From contig NZ_JBGBPY010000001.1 of NCBI RefSeq assembly GCF_041107455.1, positions 2,046,001 through 2,110,000 on the forward strand: 64,000 bases of DNA, written 5' to 3'. Under the pieces are notes generated by a model. It was given only the letters and a program-made list of their open reading frames with translations, made no database searches and was not told the DNA's origin. Positions 30,372 through 39,579 of the stretch are shown here, in pieces. The DNA comes from Rhodanobacter humi (GTDB lineage Bacteria; Pseudomonadota; Gammaproteobacteria; Xanthomonadales; Rhodanobacteraceae). How positions within the stretch are numbered: the stretch's first letter is position 1; each line of letters opens with the position of its first letter. Made by a program: the position numbers and the translations under genes.

Positions 30372-32035
30372 ACGCGGCGCCGCCGGCCGCCCCTGCCACA
30401 GGGGGCGCGCATGGCGCCGACGTGCTGGCCGGCTTGTCGATCGCCGGCCTGCTGCTGCCCGAGGCGGTGGCGTACTCGGGGATTGCCGGCCTGCCGCCGC
30501 AGGCCGGCGTGATCGCGCTGTTCGTCGGCCTGGTCTGCTACGGCCTGCTCGGCCGTAGCCGCCACGCGATCGTCTCGGCCACTTCGTCCTCGGCGGCGGT
30601 GCTCGCCGCCGGCACGTTGGCGCTGGCCGGTCCGGAAGGTGCCGCGCGCGCCGCGGTGGCGGCCACCCTGGTGCTGCTCACCGGCGGCTGTTTCCTGGTC
30701 GCCGGCGTGGCCCGGCTCGGCGGGCTGTCGCACCTGATCGCGCGGCCGGTGCTGCGTGGCTTCACGTTCGGCCTGGCCTGCGTGATCGCGCTGAAGCAGC
30801 TGCCGAATCTCGGCGGCCTGCCGGGCCTGCACGGCGACTTCGTGCCGCTCTTGCTGGTGGACCTGCTGCGCTCGGCCGGCGGCGCCAATCCGGCTGCGCT
30901 GGGTGCCGGCGCGGTCGCGCTGCTGCTGCTGTTCCTTTCCGAGCGCGTGCGGCGCTTGCCGGGCAGCCTGCTGGTGATCGTGCTGGGCGTGGCCGCGTCC
31001 GGCTGGCTGGCACGGCACGGCGTGGCGTTGACCGGCGCGATCGATCTCGTCCCCGCCTGGACGCTCCCGGCGTGGCCCCGGCCCGACCAGTGGCTGCCCA
31101 GCGTGGAGCTGGCCGCGGCGGTGCTGCTGGTGCTGTATGCCGAATCCTACGGCTCGATCCGCGCGTTCGCCTTGAAGCATGGCGATCCGGTGCAACCCAA
31201 TCGCGACCTGTTGGTGCTGGGCGTGGCGAACGCGCTGTCCGGGCTGCTGCACGGCATGCCGGTGGGTGCGGGCTATTCGGGCACCTCGGCGAACGACGCG
31301 GCCGGGGCGCGCTCGCGGCTGGCCGGGTTGGTGGCGGCGGCGACCGTGCTGCTGCTGGTGCTGTTGCTGCTGCACTGGATCGAGCGGATTCCCGAGCCGG
31401 TGCTGGCGGCGATCGTGATCCACGCGGTCAGCAAGTCGTGGCGGCTGTCGGTGTTCAAGCCCTACCTGCAGTGGCGGCGCGACCGTCTGGTGGCGCTGGC
31501 GGCGGTGATCGCGGTGCTGGCGCTGGGTATCCTCGACGGCCTGCTGGCGGCGATCGCCTTCAGCCTGGTGATGCTGATCCGCCAGCTGGCCACGCCGCGA
31601 CTCAGCGAATTGGGGCGCTTGCCCGGCAGCCACGATTTCGTGGCCCTCGCCGAACATCCCGACGCGCGGTCGCCGGTCGGCCTGCTGATCCTGCGCCCGG
31701 AAGAGCCGTTGTTCTTCGCGAACGCGGAGAGCGTGCTGGCGCTGGCCCGGCAGCGGGTGGAACGCCGCGCGGATTGCCGCATCGTGGTGCTCAGCCTGGA
31801 GGAATCGCCGGACCTGGACGGCACGGCGCTGGAGGCGCTGGCGGATTTCGCGGCGTGGCTGGGCGGCCGGAACACGCCGCTGCGCGTGGCGCGGCTGAAG
31901 GATGGCGTGCGCGGGCTGCTGCTGCGCGCGGCGCTGCCCCAGCTTCCGCCACAGGCGCTGGACTACTGGAGCGTGGAAGATGCCGCCGGAGCGGCGGTTT
32001 CCGCGCCGCCATCGATGGAGACACCGCAACAGTGA
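30368..32035 (+). CDS. SulP/SLC26 family anion permease
   Basis: Inner-membrane transporter of 555 residues with the SulP core: ADVLAGLSIAGLLLPEAVAY near the N-terminus, about 10-12 hydrophobic helices, and the sequence MPVGAGYSGTSANDAAGARS (the S-x-x-N substrate region). The C-terminal cytosolic STAS domain (about 440-545) includes LLILRPEEPLFFANAESV and LSLEESPDLDGTALEAL. Substrate may be sulfate, bicarbonate or a dicarboxylate. Coupled by ATGA to the ParB-like gene upstream and by GTGA to the DUF885 gene downstream. Confidence 0.93.
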   Translation: MNAAPPAAPATGGAHGADVLAGLSIAGLLLPEAVAYSGIAGLPPQAGVIALFVGLVCYGLLGRSRHAIVSATSSSAAVLAAGTLALAGPEGAARAAVAATLVLLTGGCFLVAGVARLGGLSHLIARPVLRGFTFGLACVIALKQLPNLGGLPGLHGDFVPLLLVDLLRSAGGANPAALGAGAVALLLLFLSERVRRLPGSLLVIVLGVAASGWLARHGVALTGAIDLVPAWTLPAWPRPDQWLPSVELAAAVLLVLYAESYGSIRAFALKHGDPVQPNRDLLVLGVANALSGLLHGMPVGAGYSGTSANDAAGARSRLAGLVAAATVLLLVLLLLHWIERIPEPVLAAIVIHAVSKSWRLSVFKPYLQWRRDRLVALAAVIAVLALGILDGLLAAIAFSLVMLIRQLATPRLSELGRLPGSHDFVALAEHPDARSPVGLLILRPEEPLFFANAESVLALARQRVERRADCRIVVLSLEESPDLDGTALEALADFAAWLGGRNTPLRVARLKDGVRGLLLRAALPQLPPQALDYWSVEDAAGAAVSAPPSMETPQQ

Positions 32036-33825
32036 AGATCACCAAGGGCATGCAGTGGCTGGTTTGGGGCGCGTTGTGCGTGGCCGTTCCGGCCTGGGCG
32101 GCGCAGGACGCCGATGCGCGGTTCCAGCAGATCTACGGCAGCGAATGGGCGTGGCGCACCGGCCAGTCCGGCATCAGCGCCTCGGGCGAATCGCAGCCGA
32201 ACAACGGCCGCCTCGACGACGTGGACGCCGCCAGCCAGCAGCAGCGCCTCGACTACTGGCAGAAGGTGATGACCCGGCTCGACGCGATCGACGTCGGGCA
32301 GCTCACGCCGGAAAACCGGGTGAACTACGCGGTGTACCGCGAGCAGATCCGCAACTTCATCGCCGACCAGCAGTTCAAGCAGTGGCAGATGCCGTTCAAC
32401 AGCGACTCCGCGTTCTGGAGCGACGTGGGCTACGAGCTGGGCGGCGACCGCCTGCGCACGCTGGCCGACTACCGCAAGTACCTCGACCGCCTCGGCCAGA
32501 TCCCGCACTACTTCGAACAGCAGATAGCCAACATGCGGCTGGGCCTGCAGCGCGGCTTCAGCGTGCCACGCGAGGTGCTCAAGGGCCGCGACCGCTCGAT
32601 TGCCGCAGTGGCGGATCTCACCGATCCCACGGCGTCGGGTTTCTACGCGCCGTTCAAGCAGATGTCCGCGACGATCCCCGCCGACCAGCAGCAGGCGCTG
32701 CGCGGCGAGGCGCAGCAGCGCATCCGCGACCAGGTGATCCCCGCCTATGCGAAGCTGCTGAAGTTCTTCGACGACGAATACGTGCCGCAGGCGCGCACCA
32801 CACTGGCCGCCGAGGCGCTGCCCGACGGCAAGGCGTACTACCGCCAGCAGATCCGCGAATACACCACGCTGGACCTCTCGCCCGACCGGATCCACCAGAT
32901 CGGCCTGGAGCAGGTGGCGAAGATCCACGCCGAGATGCTGGCCGTGATGAAAGAGACCGGCTTCAAGGGCAGTTTCGCCGACTTCCTGCACTACCTGCGC
33001 ACCGACCCCCAGTTCTACGCGAAGACGCCGCAGGAGTTGCTGGACAAGACCGCCTGGGTGGCCAAGGAAGTGGACGGCAAGATGGGCAGGTTCTTCGGCC
33101 ACCTGCCGCGCTCGCGCTTCACCATCGTCCCGGTGCCGGCCGATATCGCGCCGTACTACACCTCCGGCCGCGGCGGCGCGGACGCGTACCTGGTCAACAC
33201 CTACGACCTGAAATCGCGCGCGCTGTACAACATGCCGGCGCTGACCCTGCACGAAAGCTATCCCGGCCATTCGCTGCAGCTGGAGCTGGCCGAGGAACAG
33301 CACAACCTGCCCGCGTTCCGCCGCAACGGCTACATCTCCGCCTACGGCGAAGGCTGGGGCCTGTACTCCGAATACCTCGGCAACGAGATGGGCATCTACC
33401 AGACGCCCTGGCAGCAGTTCGGCTACCTCACCTACCAGATGTGGCGTGCCTGCCGCCTGGTGGTCGACACCGGCATCCACCATCTCGGCTGGACGCGCCA
33501 GCAGGCGATCGACTACCTCACCGACAACACCGCGTTGAGCCCGCTGGAGATCGCCAACGAGGTGGACCGCTACATCAGCTGGCCCGGCCAGGCCGACAGC
33601 TACGAGCTGGGCTACCTCAAGATCCTCGAACTGCGCGCCAGGGCCGAAAAGGCGCTGGGCGAGAAATTCGACATCCGTGCCTTCCACGACACCGTGCTCT
33701 CCACCGGCTCGGTGCCGTTGCCGGTGCTGGAGGCGCGCATCGACAAGTTCATCAAGGAGGGCGGGCCGGAGCCGGATTACGGCTGCGATTGCGCGAAGGG
33801 CAAGAGTGCGCCGAACGCCCCCTGA
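32032..33825 (+). CDS. DUF885 family exported metallopeptidase-like protein
   Basis: Exported protein of 597 residues. GTG at 32032 overlaps the SulP stop (GTGA) and gives a basic signal peptide (MKITKGMQWLVWGALCVAVP, cleavage near AWA-AQ); an ATG six codons later is the alternative. The all-helical DUF885 fold carries the family motif ALTLHESYPGHSLQLELAEE, an H-E-x-x-x-G-H zinc-like signature, and a downstream Glu-rich helix YGEGWGLYSEYLGNEMG. Likely a periplasmic peptidase. DUF885 members are numerous in Xanthomonadales. The end CDCAKGKSAPNAP is a Cys-containing tail of unknown use. Confidence 0.88.
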   Translation: MKITKGMQWLVWGALCVAVPAWAAQDADARFQQIYGSEWAWRTGQSGISASGESQPNNGRLDDVDAASQQQRLDYWQKVMTRLDAIDVGQLTPENRVNYAVYREQIRNFIADQQFKQWQMPFNSDSAFWSDVGYELGGDRLRTLADYRKYLDRLGQIPHYFEQQIANMRLGLQRGFSVPREVLKGRDRSIAAVADLTDPTASGFYAPFKQMSATIPADQQQALRGEAQQRIRDQVIPAYAKLLKFFDDEYVPQARTTLAAEALPDGKAYYRQQIREYTTLDLSPDRIHQIGLEQVAKIHAEMLAVMKETGFKGSFADFLHYLRTDPQFYAKTPQELLDKTAWVAKEVDGKMGRFFGHLPRSRFTIVPVPADIAPYYTSGRGGADAYLVNTYDLKSRALYNMPALTLHESYPGHSLQLELAEEQHNLPAFRRNGYISAYGEGWGLYSEYLGNEMGIYQTPWQQFGYLTYQMWRACRLVVDTGIHHLGWTRQQAIDYLTDNTALSPLEIANEVDRYISWPGQADSYELGYLKILELRARAEKALGEKFDIRAFHDTVLSTGSVPLPVLEARIDKFIKEGGPEPDYGCDCAKGKSAPNAP

Positions 33826-33843
33826 AGCTGGCGCTGGCGATTT

Positions 33844-33891
33844 TGGACAAAACTGCCACTTTGCAGTAAATTGTCCATGTGCTTCACATGG
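33844..33891 (+). promoter_or_regulatory. two palindromes upstream of the Xre-RES operon
   Basis: An imperfect palindrome (33844-33877) has arms TGGACAA / TTGTCCA with inner ACTGC / GCAGT. It overlaps a second, perfect one (CCATGTG CTT CACATGG, 33875-33891) ending 11 bp before the antitoxin ATG. This is where an autoregulatory antitoxin would bind. The Shine-Dalgarno GGAGAG lies at the edge of the second repeat. Confidence 0.6.
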
Positions 33892-33902
33892 AGAGTTTCG
33901 AC

Positions 33903-34316
33903 ATGAACGCACATGCCAGCCGCATCGCCGAAGCCGCATCACGCTACCCGCCCACTGACGCGGCGCTGACGGCGCCCGCGTTGCGCAGCTTCTTCCGCCT
34001 CGCCGAGCACTGGGACCTGCGCGTGGCCGAACAGCGCAAGCTGCTCGGCGATCCGCCCGAGTCCACGTTCTACAAGTGGAAGCGCGAGCAGGACGGCAGC
34101 CTGGGGCGCGACACGCTGGAGCGCATCAGCTACCTGCTCGGCATCTGGAAGGATCTGCAGATCCTGTTTCCCGATCCCGCGCAGGCGGATGCATGGCTGC
34201 GCAAGCCGAACACGGCGCCGCTGTTCGGCGGGCATTCGGCGCTGGAACGCATGCTGTCGGGCAACGTGGCCGACTTGTTCGTGGTGCGCCAGTACCTGGA
34301 TGCTCAGCGCGGCTGA
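33903..34316 (+). CDS. Xre/MbcA/ParS-type antitoxin
   Basis: Antitoxin of a RES-type toxin pair, 137 residues. N-terminal Xre-like helix-turn-helix region (ALRSFFRLAEHWDLRVAEQR, STFYKWKREQDGSLGRDTLE) and C-terminal DUF2384 toxin-binding domain (about 90-135: WLRKPNTAPLFGGHSALERM, LSGNVADLFVVRQYLDAQ). The ATG at 33903 has GGAGAG upstream; an ATG at 33879 is possible but would overlap the palindrome. Strong palindromes in the promoter suggest autorepression. The toxin starts 94 bp later. Confidence 0.9.
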   Translation: MNAHASRIAEAASRYPPTDAALTAPALRSFFRLAEHWDLRVAEQRKLLGDPPESTFYKWKREQDGSLGRDTLERISYLLGIWKDLQILFPDPAQADAWLRKPNTAPLFGGHSALERMLSGNVADLFVVRQYLDAQRG

Positions 34317-34410
34317 GGCGTTTCACACCGATCGTCGCAGCCGCCGATACCGCATGCGATGACGATGCCGGGCACATGCAGCAGCGGCCCCAGCCGCGAC
34401 GGGAGCCCCG

Positions 34411-35115
34411 ATGTCGACCGATCTTCCCCCACTCAAGCGCATCCGCTGGAACCAGGCCTTTCGCATCGTGCCCAGCCGCTTCCCGCCGGTGGGCGTATAC
34501 GACCGCATCGCCGATCCGGCCGATCTCGACGCGGTATTCGCGATCGAAGCGCTGACCAACCCGCGCCTGCGCGAGGAAGCCGGTGCCTTGAAGCTGGTGC
34601 CGAAGGAACACCGCATCAGCGGTCCGGGCTCGACGCCGGTGATGGCTGCCTTCACACATTTGAATCCGGACGGCAGCCGCTTTTCGGATGGCACCTGGGG
34701 CGTGTTCTACGCCGCGCACACGGTGGCCACCGCGGTGGAAGAAACCGTCTATCACCGCGAGCATTTCCTCGCCGCCACCGCCGAACCGGCCTGCGACATC
34801 CAGATGCGCTGCTACCGCACGCGCATCGACAGCCGTCTGCACGACATTCGCGGTGGCTGGAGGAAGGAGCACGATCCGGACAGCTATGTGGCCAGCGTGA
34901 AACTGGCGCGCGTGTTGCGCGCCGCCGGTTCCAACGGCATCGTGTACGACAGCGTGCGCGATCCGTCCGGCGAATGCGTGGCCGCGTTCCATCCGGATGT
35001 CGTCGCACCCTGCGTGCAGGCGCAGCACCTGGTCTATCGCTGGGACGGCAAGCGCATCGCCAAAGTGCTGGAAGTGTCGGAACTCGCACGAAACACCCCA
35101 CGGGAGGCGCGATGA
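34411..35115 (+). CDS. RES-domain toxin
   Basis: Toxin of the MbcT/ParT group, which depletes NAD+ or ADP-ribosylates a target. The 234 residues contain the three marks of the RES domain: Arg in FRIVPSRFPPVGVYDRI, Glu in HTVATAVEETVYHREHF and Ser in NGIVYDSVRDPSGECVAAF. Length and position directly after the Xre-type antitoxin fit the family. The stop overlaps the start of an SGNH hydrolase gene by ATGA, an unusual third gene for this system. Confidence 0.92.
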   Translation: MSTDLPPLKRIRWNQAFRIVPSRFPPVGVYDRIADPADLDAVFAIEALTNPRLREEAGALKLVPKEHRISGPGSTPVMAAFTHLNPDGSRFSDGTWGVFYAAHTVATAVEETVYHREHFLAATAEPACDIQMRCYRTRIDSRLHDIRGGWRKEHDPDSYVASVKLARVLRAAGSNGIVYDSVRDPSGECVAAFHPDVVAPCVQAQHLVYRWDGKRIAKVLEVSELARNTPREAR

Positions 35116-35780
35116 AACGCTGGCTGATCCTGCTGTTCGCCCTGCTGCCGCTGTGCGCGTCTGCGCGCACGACCAGCGACCATGCGCAGTGGAATGCCGA
35201 CATCGCGGCGTTCGAGCAGGCCGACCGCGTGCAACCGCCGCCTGCCGGCGCGGTGCTGTTCATCGGCAGCTCGTCGATCCGTTTCTGGAAGACGCTGGCG
35301 TCGGATTTCCCGGAAGTGCACACGATCAACCGCGGCTTCGGCGGCTCGGAGATTGCCGACAGCACGTACTTCGCCGATCGCATCGTGGCGCCGTATCACC
35401 CCCGCGCCATCGTGATGTACGCGGGCGACAACGACATCGAGGCCGGCAACAGCCCGCGGCAGGTGCGCGACGATTTCGCGGCCTTCGTGCGCAAGGCGCG
35501 CGCCGTCGACCCCGGCGTGCCGATCGCCTTCATCGCGATCAAGCCCAGCATGGCGCGCAAGGCGTTGCTGCCGAAGATCCGCGAGGCGAACGACCTGGTG
35601 CGCGACTACGCGGCGACGCAGAAACAGGTGGCGTACCTGGACGTGTTCACGCCGATGCTGGGCAAGGATGGCCAACCGCAGGCCCAGTGGTTCATCCAGG
35701 ACGGCTTGCACATGAATCGCATGGGCTACGAGCTGTGGATCGGCATCGTGCGGCCGTGGGTGGATGCGCACGGGCGTTGA
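35112..35780 (+). CDS. exported SGNH/GDSL hydrolase
   Basis: Secreted esterase-fold protein of 222 residues, signal peptide LILLFALLPLCASA. Block I LFIGSSSIRFWKTL (Ser), block II INRGFGGSEIADSTY (Gly), block III VMYAGDNDIEAGNSP (Asn) and block V IQDGLHMNRMGYELW (Asp-x-x-His) are all present, so the catalytic set is complete. Related proteins include platelet-activating-factor acetylhydrolase-like enzymes and carbohydrate esterases. GGGAGG precedes the ATG, which overlaps the RES toxin stop. Confidence 0.9.
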   Translation: MKRWLILLFALLPLCASARTTSDHAQWNADIAAFEQADRVQPPPAGAVLFIGSSSIRFWKTLASDFPEVHTINRGFGGSEIADSTYFADRIVAPYHPRAIVMYAGDNDIEAGNSPRQVRDDFAAFVRKARAVDPGVPIAFIAIKPSMARKALLPKIREANDLVRDYAATQKQVAYLDVFTPMLGKDGQPQAQWFIQDGLHMNRMGYELWIGIVRPWVDAHGR

Positions 35781-35964
35781 TGTCGGGACTGCGTGGAGTC
35801 AGGCTGCGATTCCGCTTGGCAGGAAACGGGTTTCGAAGCGCGCATTCGCCCGAGGGAGACAGGCGACGATCCGTGCTCGCCGTGTGTCCGATCATTTGCC
35901 GGGCAAACGCGGGTGCCTGCTTCTTCATGGTGATGGATGCAGGCATCCGGCGTTTCGCGGTCCT

Positions 35965-36483
35965 TTAGTCGATCTTCCGCCAGACCGAGATCGGTACGTC
36001 GCCATTGGGGCGTGCTGTCACGCGATAGCTCAGCACGCCATCGCCGAGCTGATACTGCCGACGCTGCTCCTGTCCCTCCCAATTGGGGAAGGAAGCCCCC
36101 TGGATGTGGAAAACGAGGACACCGCGGTCCGGCTCGATGCGGAGCGTGCCGTAATGGGTGCTTGAACCCATCACGGCGGCCTTGTACTCGTCGGGCGTTC
36201 CCTTCGCCTTGTCACCGGCATGGAAGGCTTGCCGCTCGGTCTTGAAGATCTGCAACGAGTAGTGTCCCTGGCTGTCGATCATCAGCAGGCCCTTGGGCTG
36301 GGCACCGTAGTCGGATGCGCGCGAACCATCGGGGTGCTGGACGTCGGCCGCCACTAGGGTCCAGGTGCCGGCAAGCGACGAGGCTCCGTGCGCCGAGCCG
36401 GCGAAGGCGGCGGACGTCCAGAGCAGGCATGCCGAGAGGAGTGCAGCCATGGCGTGGCGGATGGCGGCTGTATGGACGTTCAT
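35965..36483 (-). CDS. exported lipocalin-like protein
   Basis: A 172-residue exported protein. The ATG at 36483 gives a signal peptide (AMAALLSACLLWTSAAFAGS). The mature part has the lipocalin-like start SSLAGTWTLVAADVQHPDGS, then GLLMIDSQGHYSLQIF and THYGTLRIEPDRGVLVFHIQ, resembling the lipocalin-like domain family (PF13924 type). Ligand unknown. It is divergent from a LysR regulator, a classic arrangement for a regulator and its target. Confidence 0.75.
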   Translation of the reverse strand: MNVHTAAIRHAMAALLSACLLWTSAAFAGSAHGASSLAGTWTLVAADVQHPDGSRASDYGAQPKGLLMIDSQGHYSLQIFKTERQAFHAGDKAKGTPDEYKAAVMGSSTHYGTLRIEPDRGVLVFHIQGASFPNWEGQEQRRQYQLGDGVLSYRVTARPNGDVPISVWRKID

Positions 36484-36607
36484 GCGGTAAGTCCCCGGGA
36501 TTGGAGTGGTGCACGCGCATGGCTGCACGGGTCACCGAATGCTAGGCTCGGGATACGCTGAAGAAAATCCGATAATTCAGAATCATTCCATCGGAAAAAC
36601 GAAAGCA

Positions 36608-37483
36608 ATGTCCTTGCCGAACCTGGATATGGACGCCTTGCGGACCCTGGTGGCGATCCTGCAACTGGGAAGCCTGGGGCGTGCGGCGGAGAAGATAGGC
36701 CGCTCGCAATCGGCGGCGAGCCAGCAGATCAAGAAGCTGGAAAGCCAGCTCGGCCAGCCCCTGTTTCGCAAGCGGGGGCGCAGCATGGTGCTGACGGAAA
36801 CCGGCGAGCTGGTGCACTCCTATGCGCGCCGCATGCTTGAGCTCAATGACGAAGCTGTCCGCAGCGTGGCCGGCATGTCGGTGGAAGGCGTCGTGCGTTT
36901 CGGCCTGCCGGGCGATTTTGCGGAGACTTGGCTGCCCGCGGCCTTGGGCCAGTTCAAGCGGGCCCACCCGGCGGTGCGGGTGGATGTCGAAGTGGAGCGC
37001 AATGGGGTCTTGCTGGAACGCCTCGATCGCGGTGAATTCGACCTCGTGCTTGCGATGGGCCATGGCAGCCGCGCGGATGCCAGGCGTGTGGCCACGCTGC
37101 CCATGACGTGGATAGGGCCCGCGGGCACGGATGCGGTCGTGAAAGCCGGCGTCCCGCTCGATCTCGCGCTCTACAACCCGCCCTGTTTCTTCCGTCGCGC
37201 AGGCATCGAGGCGCTCGACCATGCCTCGATGCCCTGGCGGCTGGCCTACGCCACGGCAAGCCTGCAGAGCCTGTGGGCGGGCGTGGCGGCAGGCCTCGGC
37301 ATCACGCTGCGCACGACGGCCGGCATACCGCCCTCGCTCGTGCGGCTCGACGAGAGGCATGGCTTGCCGCCGCTTCCCGTCGTCGAACTCTGCCTGCACG
37401 CAGCGCAGCACACGGCGAATCCCGCGTCAGGCCAGCTCGAGCGTGTGGTGATCGACCACGCCATCGGCAACCTGGGGCTGTAG
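36608..37483 (+). CDS. LysR-family transcriptional regulator
   Basis: A 291-residue LTTR: N-terminal winged helix (MDALRTLVAILQLGSLGRAA, SQSAASQQIKKLESQLGQPL) and a C-terminal co-inducer domain beginning VRFGLPGDFAETWLPAALG, with the dimer part VAAGLGITLRTTAG. The 124-bp divergent gap to the lipocalin-like gene contains CCGAT-N16-ATCGG (36569-36594) with AT-rich interior, a plausible LysR site. The likely target is the divergent gene. Inducer unknown. Confidence 0.92.
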   Translation: MSLPNLDMDALRTLVAILQLGSLGRAAEKIGRSQSAASQQIKKLESQLGQPLFRKRGRSMVLTETGELVHSYARRMLELNDEAVRSVAGMSVEGVVRFGLPGDFAETWLPAALGQFKRAHPAVRVDVEVERNGVLLERLDRGEFDLVLAMGHGSRADARRVATLPMTWIGPAGTDAVVKAGVPLDLALYNPPCFFRRAGIEALDHASMPWRLAYATASLQSLWAGVAAGLGITLRTTAGIPPSLVRLDERHGLPPLPVVELCLHAAQHTANPASGQLERVVIDHAIGNLGL

Positions 37484-37520
37484 GAAGGTTCTGGCGTCAT
37501 CACGGCTACGCGATGACGCC

Positions 37521-38408
37521 TCACGCGATATGCAGCCCACCGCTTGCGAGTGCTTCCTGCGCGTTGTGCTCCCCCAGCGCCCAAGCGTCGAGCACGGTGG
37601 CGCGAGCGGTGCAGTCGAGCATGCTCACCGGGATACGTGTGCTGGGTTGCCAGTAGTTGCGTCCGTTGGCACGGAATATGGCAGGCAACTTCGGATAGTG
37701 GCGGGTCAACAATACAAGCGTGCGCGCTTTCTCGCTGTCGGTTTGCGATGGCAACGGCGCGTTGTCCGTGTAGCCGCCATCGAAGGCGTATTCGCCGTCG
37801 ATGCGTCGCGCTGGGATGAACGGCAGCGCAGCACCCGCCGCGGCCAGCAGTATGCGCGCCTCGTCGAGACTGGTGCAGTCGCGCAGCTCGCGGAATTCCT
37901 GTCGCAGGCCAAGTCGGCGCGGCAGCTCGGGATGCAGCGGCCCACGCAGGAACTTGTCCACGAAATAGGCCAGCGTGGCGATGCCGATGGAGCCGCGCAG
38001 TCCCAGCCGGCGCGCCGGTCGGGTAATCGCCACCTGCAGGCGATGCTTCGACTGCCGCAGCGCCTGAAAATGTTCGGCATCGACGAAACTGGCCAGCCAT
38101 GCCGGGTAGATGTGGCGGTGCGCGTAGTGCAGTCGCCCGCGCAACAGGCTGCGCCATTCGAACATGCGGGTACGGTCGGCATACAAACGCTGGCAAGCCG
38201 CAAGCGCGGCTTGTGGCCCGGCAGTAAGGAAGGCCGCGGCCACGGCGGCGCCGCCGCTGGTGCCCACCAGTTGCATGGGTAATCGCCAGTGCTGCGCCAA
38301 CAGGTGCGAGATCGCGCCGGCTTGCCACCAGCAGCGGTTGCCGCCGCCGGCGAAGATCAGGGTATCGATGCCGGCAAGATCGAGGCTGGCGAGCGATTCG
38401 ATGAGCAT
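37521..38408 (-). CDS. patatin-like phospholipase family protein (cytosolic)
   Basis: Patatin-type hydrolase of 295 residues without a signal peptide. Oxyanion loop FAGGGNRCWWQAGAISHLL (unusual, with NRCWW in place of the usual G-x-R/K-G), nucleophile LVGTSGGAAVAAAF and catalytic Asp in YAFDGGYTDNAPL. The AAGGAAG Shine-Dalgarno precedes the ATG at 38408. Related only distantly to the lipoprotein patatin at 24.6-25.5 kb. Substrate unknown; some members of this group are injected or are lipid-storage enzymes, but nothing here points to either. Confidence 0.87.
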   Translation of the reverse strand: MLIESLASLDLAGIDTLIFAGGGNRCWWQAGAISHLLAQHWRLPMQLVGTSGGAAVAAAFLTAGPQAALAACQRLYADRTRMFEWRSLLRGRLHYAHRHIYPAWLASFVDAEHFQALRQSKHRLQVAITRPARRLGLRGSIGIATLAYFVDKFLRGPLHPELPRRLGLRQEFRELRDCTSLDEARILLAAAGAALPFIPARRIDGEYAFDGGYTDNAPLPSQTDSEKARTLVLLTRHYPKLPAIFRANGRNYWQPSTRIPVSMLDCTARATVLDAWALGEHNAQEALASGGLHIA

Positions 38409-38480
38409 GGCTTCCTTGCGTGCTGAGTGGGATGAATCCACGCATGGAGGCGACTGCAGCTCGACGCAAGACCGTGACAC

Positions 38481-38505
38481 GAAAAAGCCGGCGCGAGGCC
38501 GGCTT
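38481..38505 (-). terminator. intrinsic terminator of phhA
   Basis: Stem AAGCCGGC / GCCGGCTT with 5-nt loop, followed on the minus strand by TTTC, 25 bp beyond the phhA stop codon and before the next minus-strand gene. Confidence 0.85.
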
Positions 38506-38529
38506 GATTCGTATCGGGCGTGGTAGCGC

Positions 38530-39423
38530 TCAGGTATCCGCGCCGCCGGCAAACCCTTCGCGCGTACCACGATGGAACACGCGGTCCCCCTCCAGCACAT
38601 CGGCCGCCGCATGCGCGGGCTCGGCCTTGAGCTTCGCGTAGATCGGCGTGAAGTCCGGATGCGTCGCCTCGAACAGCTGCTCGAAGCTGTCGATCACGAA
38701 GTAGGTCTGCTGGTAGGTGTCGATGCGGTAGCGCGTGCTCATCACGCGTTCGAGGCCGAAGCCGATGCGGTTCGGCGCGGGCGAATCGAGGCAGTAGATC
38801 GACTCACCCTTGGAACTGACGATGCCGGCGCCGTAGATGCGCATGCCTTCACCGGTGTGGATCAGGCCGAACTCCACCGTGTACCAGTACAGGCGCGTGA
38901 GGTTCATCAGCGCTTCGGGGCCGATGCCGAACGCCTTCATGCCGCCGCGGCCGTAGGCCTGCATGTAGTCGGCGAACACCGGGTTGAGCAGCAGCGGCAC
39001 GTGGCCGAACAGGTCGTGGAACAGGTCCGGCTCGCTCAAGTAGTCGAGCTGCTCGGGCTTGCGGATCCACCAGCTCACCGGGAAGCGGCGGTTGGCGAGG
39101 TGGTCGAAGAACACCTCGTCCGGCAGCAGGCCTTCCACCGCCACCAGCTCCCAGCCGGTGGCCTTGGCCAGCACCTTGTTCAAGTCGGCGAACTTCGGAA
39201 TGCCGCCGTCGCCGAGGCCGAAGCGTTCCACGCCGGCCATGAACTCCTCGCAGGCGCGCCCGGGCAGCAGCTCGCGCTGGCGCTTGTACAAGGTGTCCCA
39301 CACCTCGTGGTCGGTGCGGCTGTAGCCGGACCACGGTTGCTCGACCACGCCCGTCGCGTAGACCGGGATGTAGCCGCGGTCGGTCTGCTGGTGTTCGACC
39401 TTGCGGGGCGTGGTGTTTTCCAT
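38530..39423 (-). CDS. phhA: phenylalanine-4-hydroxylase
   Basis: Pterin- and iron-dependent monooxygenase that converts phenylalanine to tyrosine. The 297-residue monomeric bacterial form has the iron ligands in DLFHDLFGHVPLLLNPVFAD (two His) and YWYTVEFGLIHTGEGMRIYG (Glu), preceded by RRFPVSWWIRKPEQLDYLSE. The start ENTTPRKVEHQQTDRG is normal. A divergent Lrp-type regulator lies 156 bp away and probably controls it. No pterin carbinolamine dehydratase (phhB) is seen nearby. Confidence 0.97.
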   Translation of the reverse strand: MENTTPRKVEHQQTDRGYIPVYATGVVEQPWSGYSRTDHEVWDTLYKRQRELLPGRACEEFMAGVERFGLGDGGIPKFADLNKVLAKATGWELVAVEGLLPDEVFFDHLANRRFPVSWWIRKPEQLDYLSEPDLFHDLFGHVPLLLNPVFADYMQAYGRGGMKAFGIGPEALMNLTRLYWYTVEFGLIHTGEGMRIYGAGIVSSKGESIYCLDSPAPNRIGFGLERVMSTRYRIDTYQQTYFVIDSFEQLFEATHPDFTPIYAKLKAEPAHAAADVLEGDRVFHRGTREGFAGGADT

Positions 39424-39579
39424 GGCGGGCTCCGGGGCTGGACGGGGTTCCGGCCGGCGCCGGAATGACCAACCAGAGCATACGGCAAACCCGCCGCACG
39501 AAGCTTGCAATGTTGCGCGCGCCCAGGGTTTGGACGCAATATTCGTGCTTGGATTGGATGATATGTCGAGGTATCGTGC

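Noticed and set aside
39447-39470. Further REP element in the phhA-lrp gap (GGTTCCGGCCGGCGCCGGAA)
   Set aside because: A single half-site resembling a common repeat; too short and unpaired to annotate with confidence.
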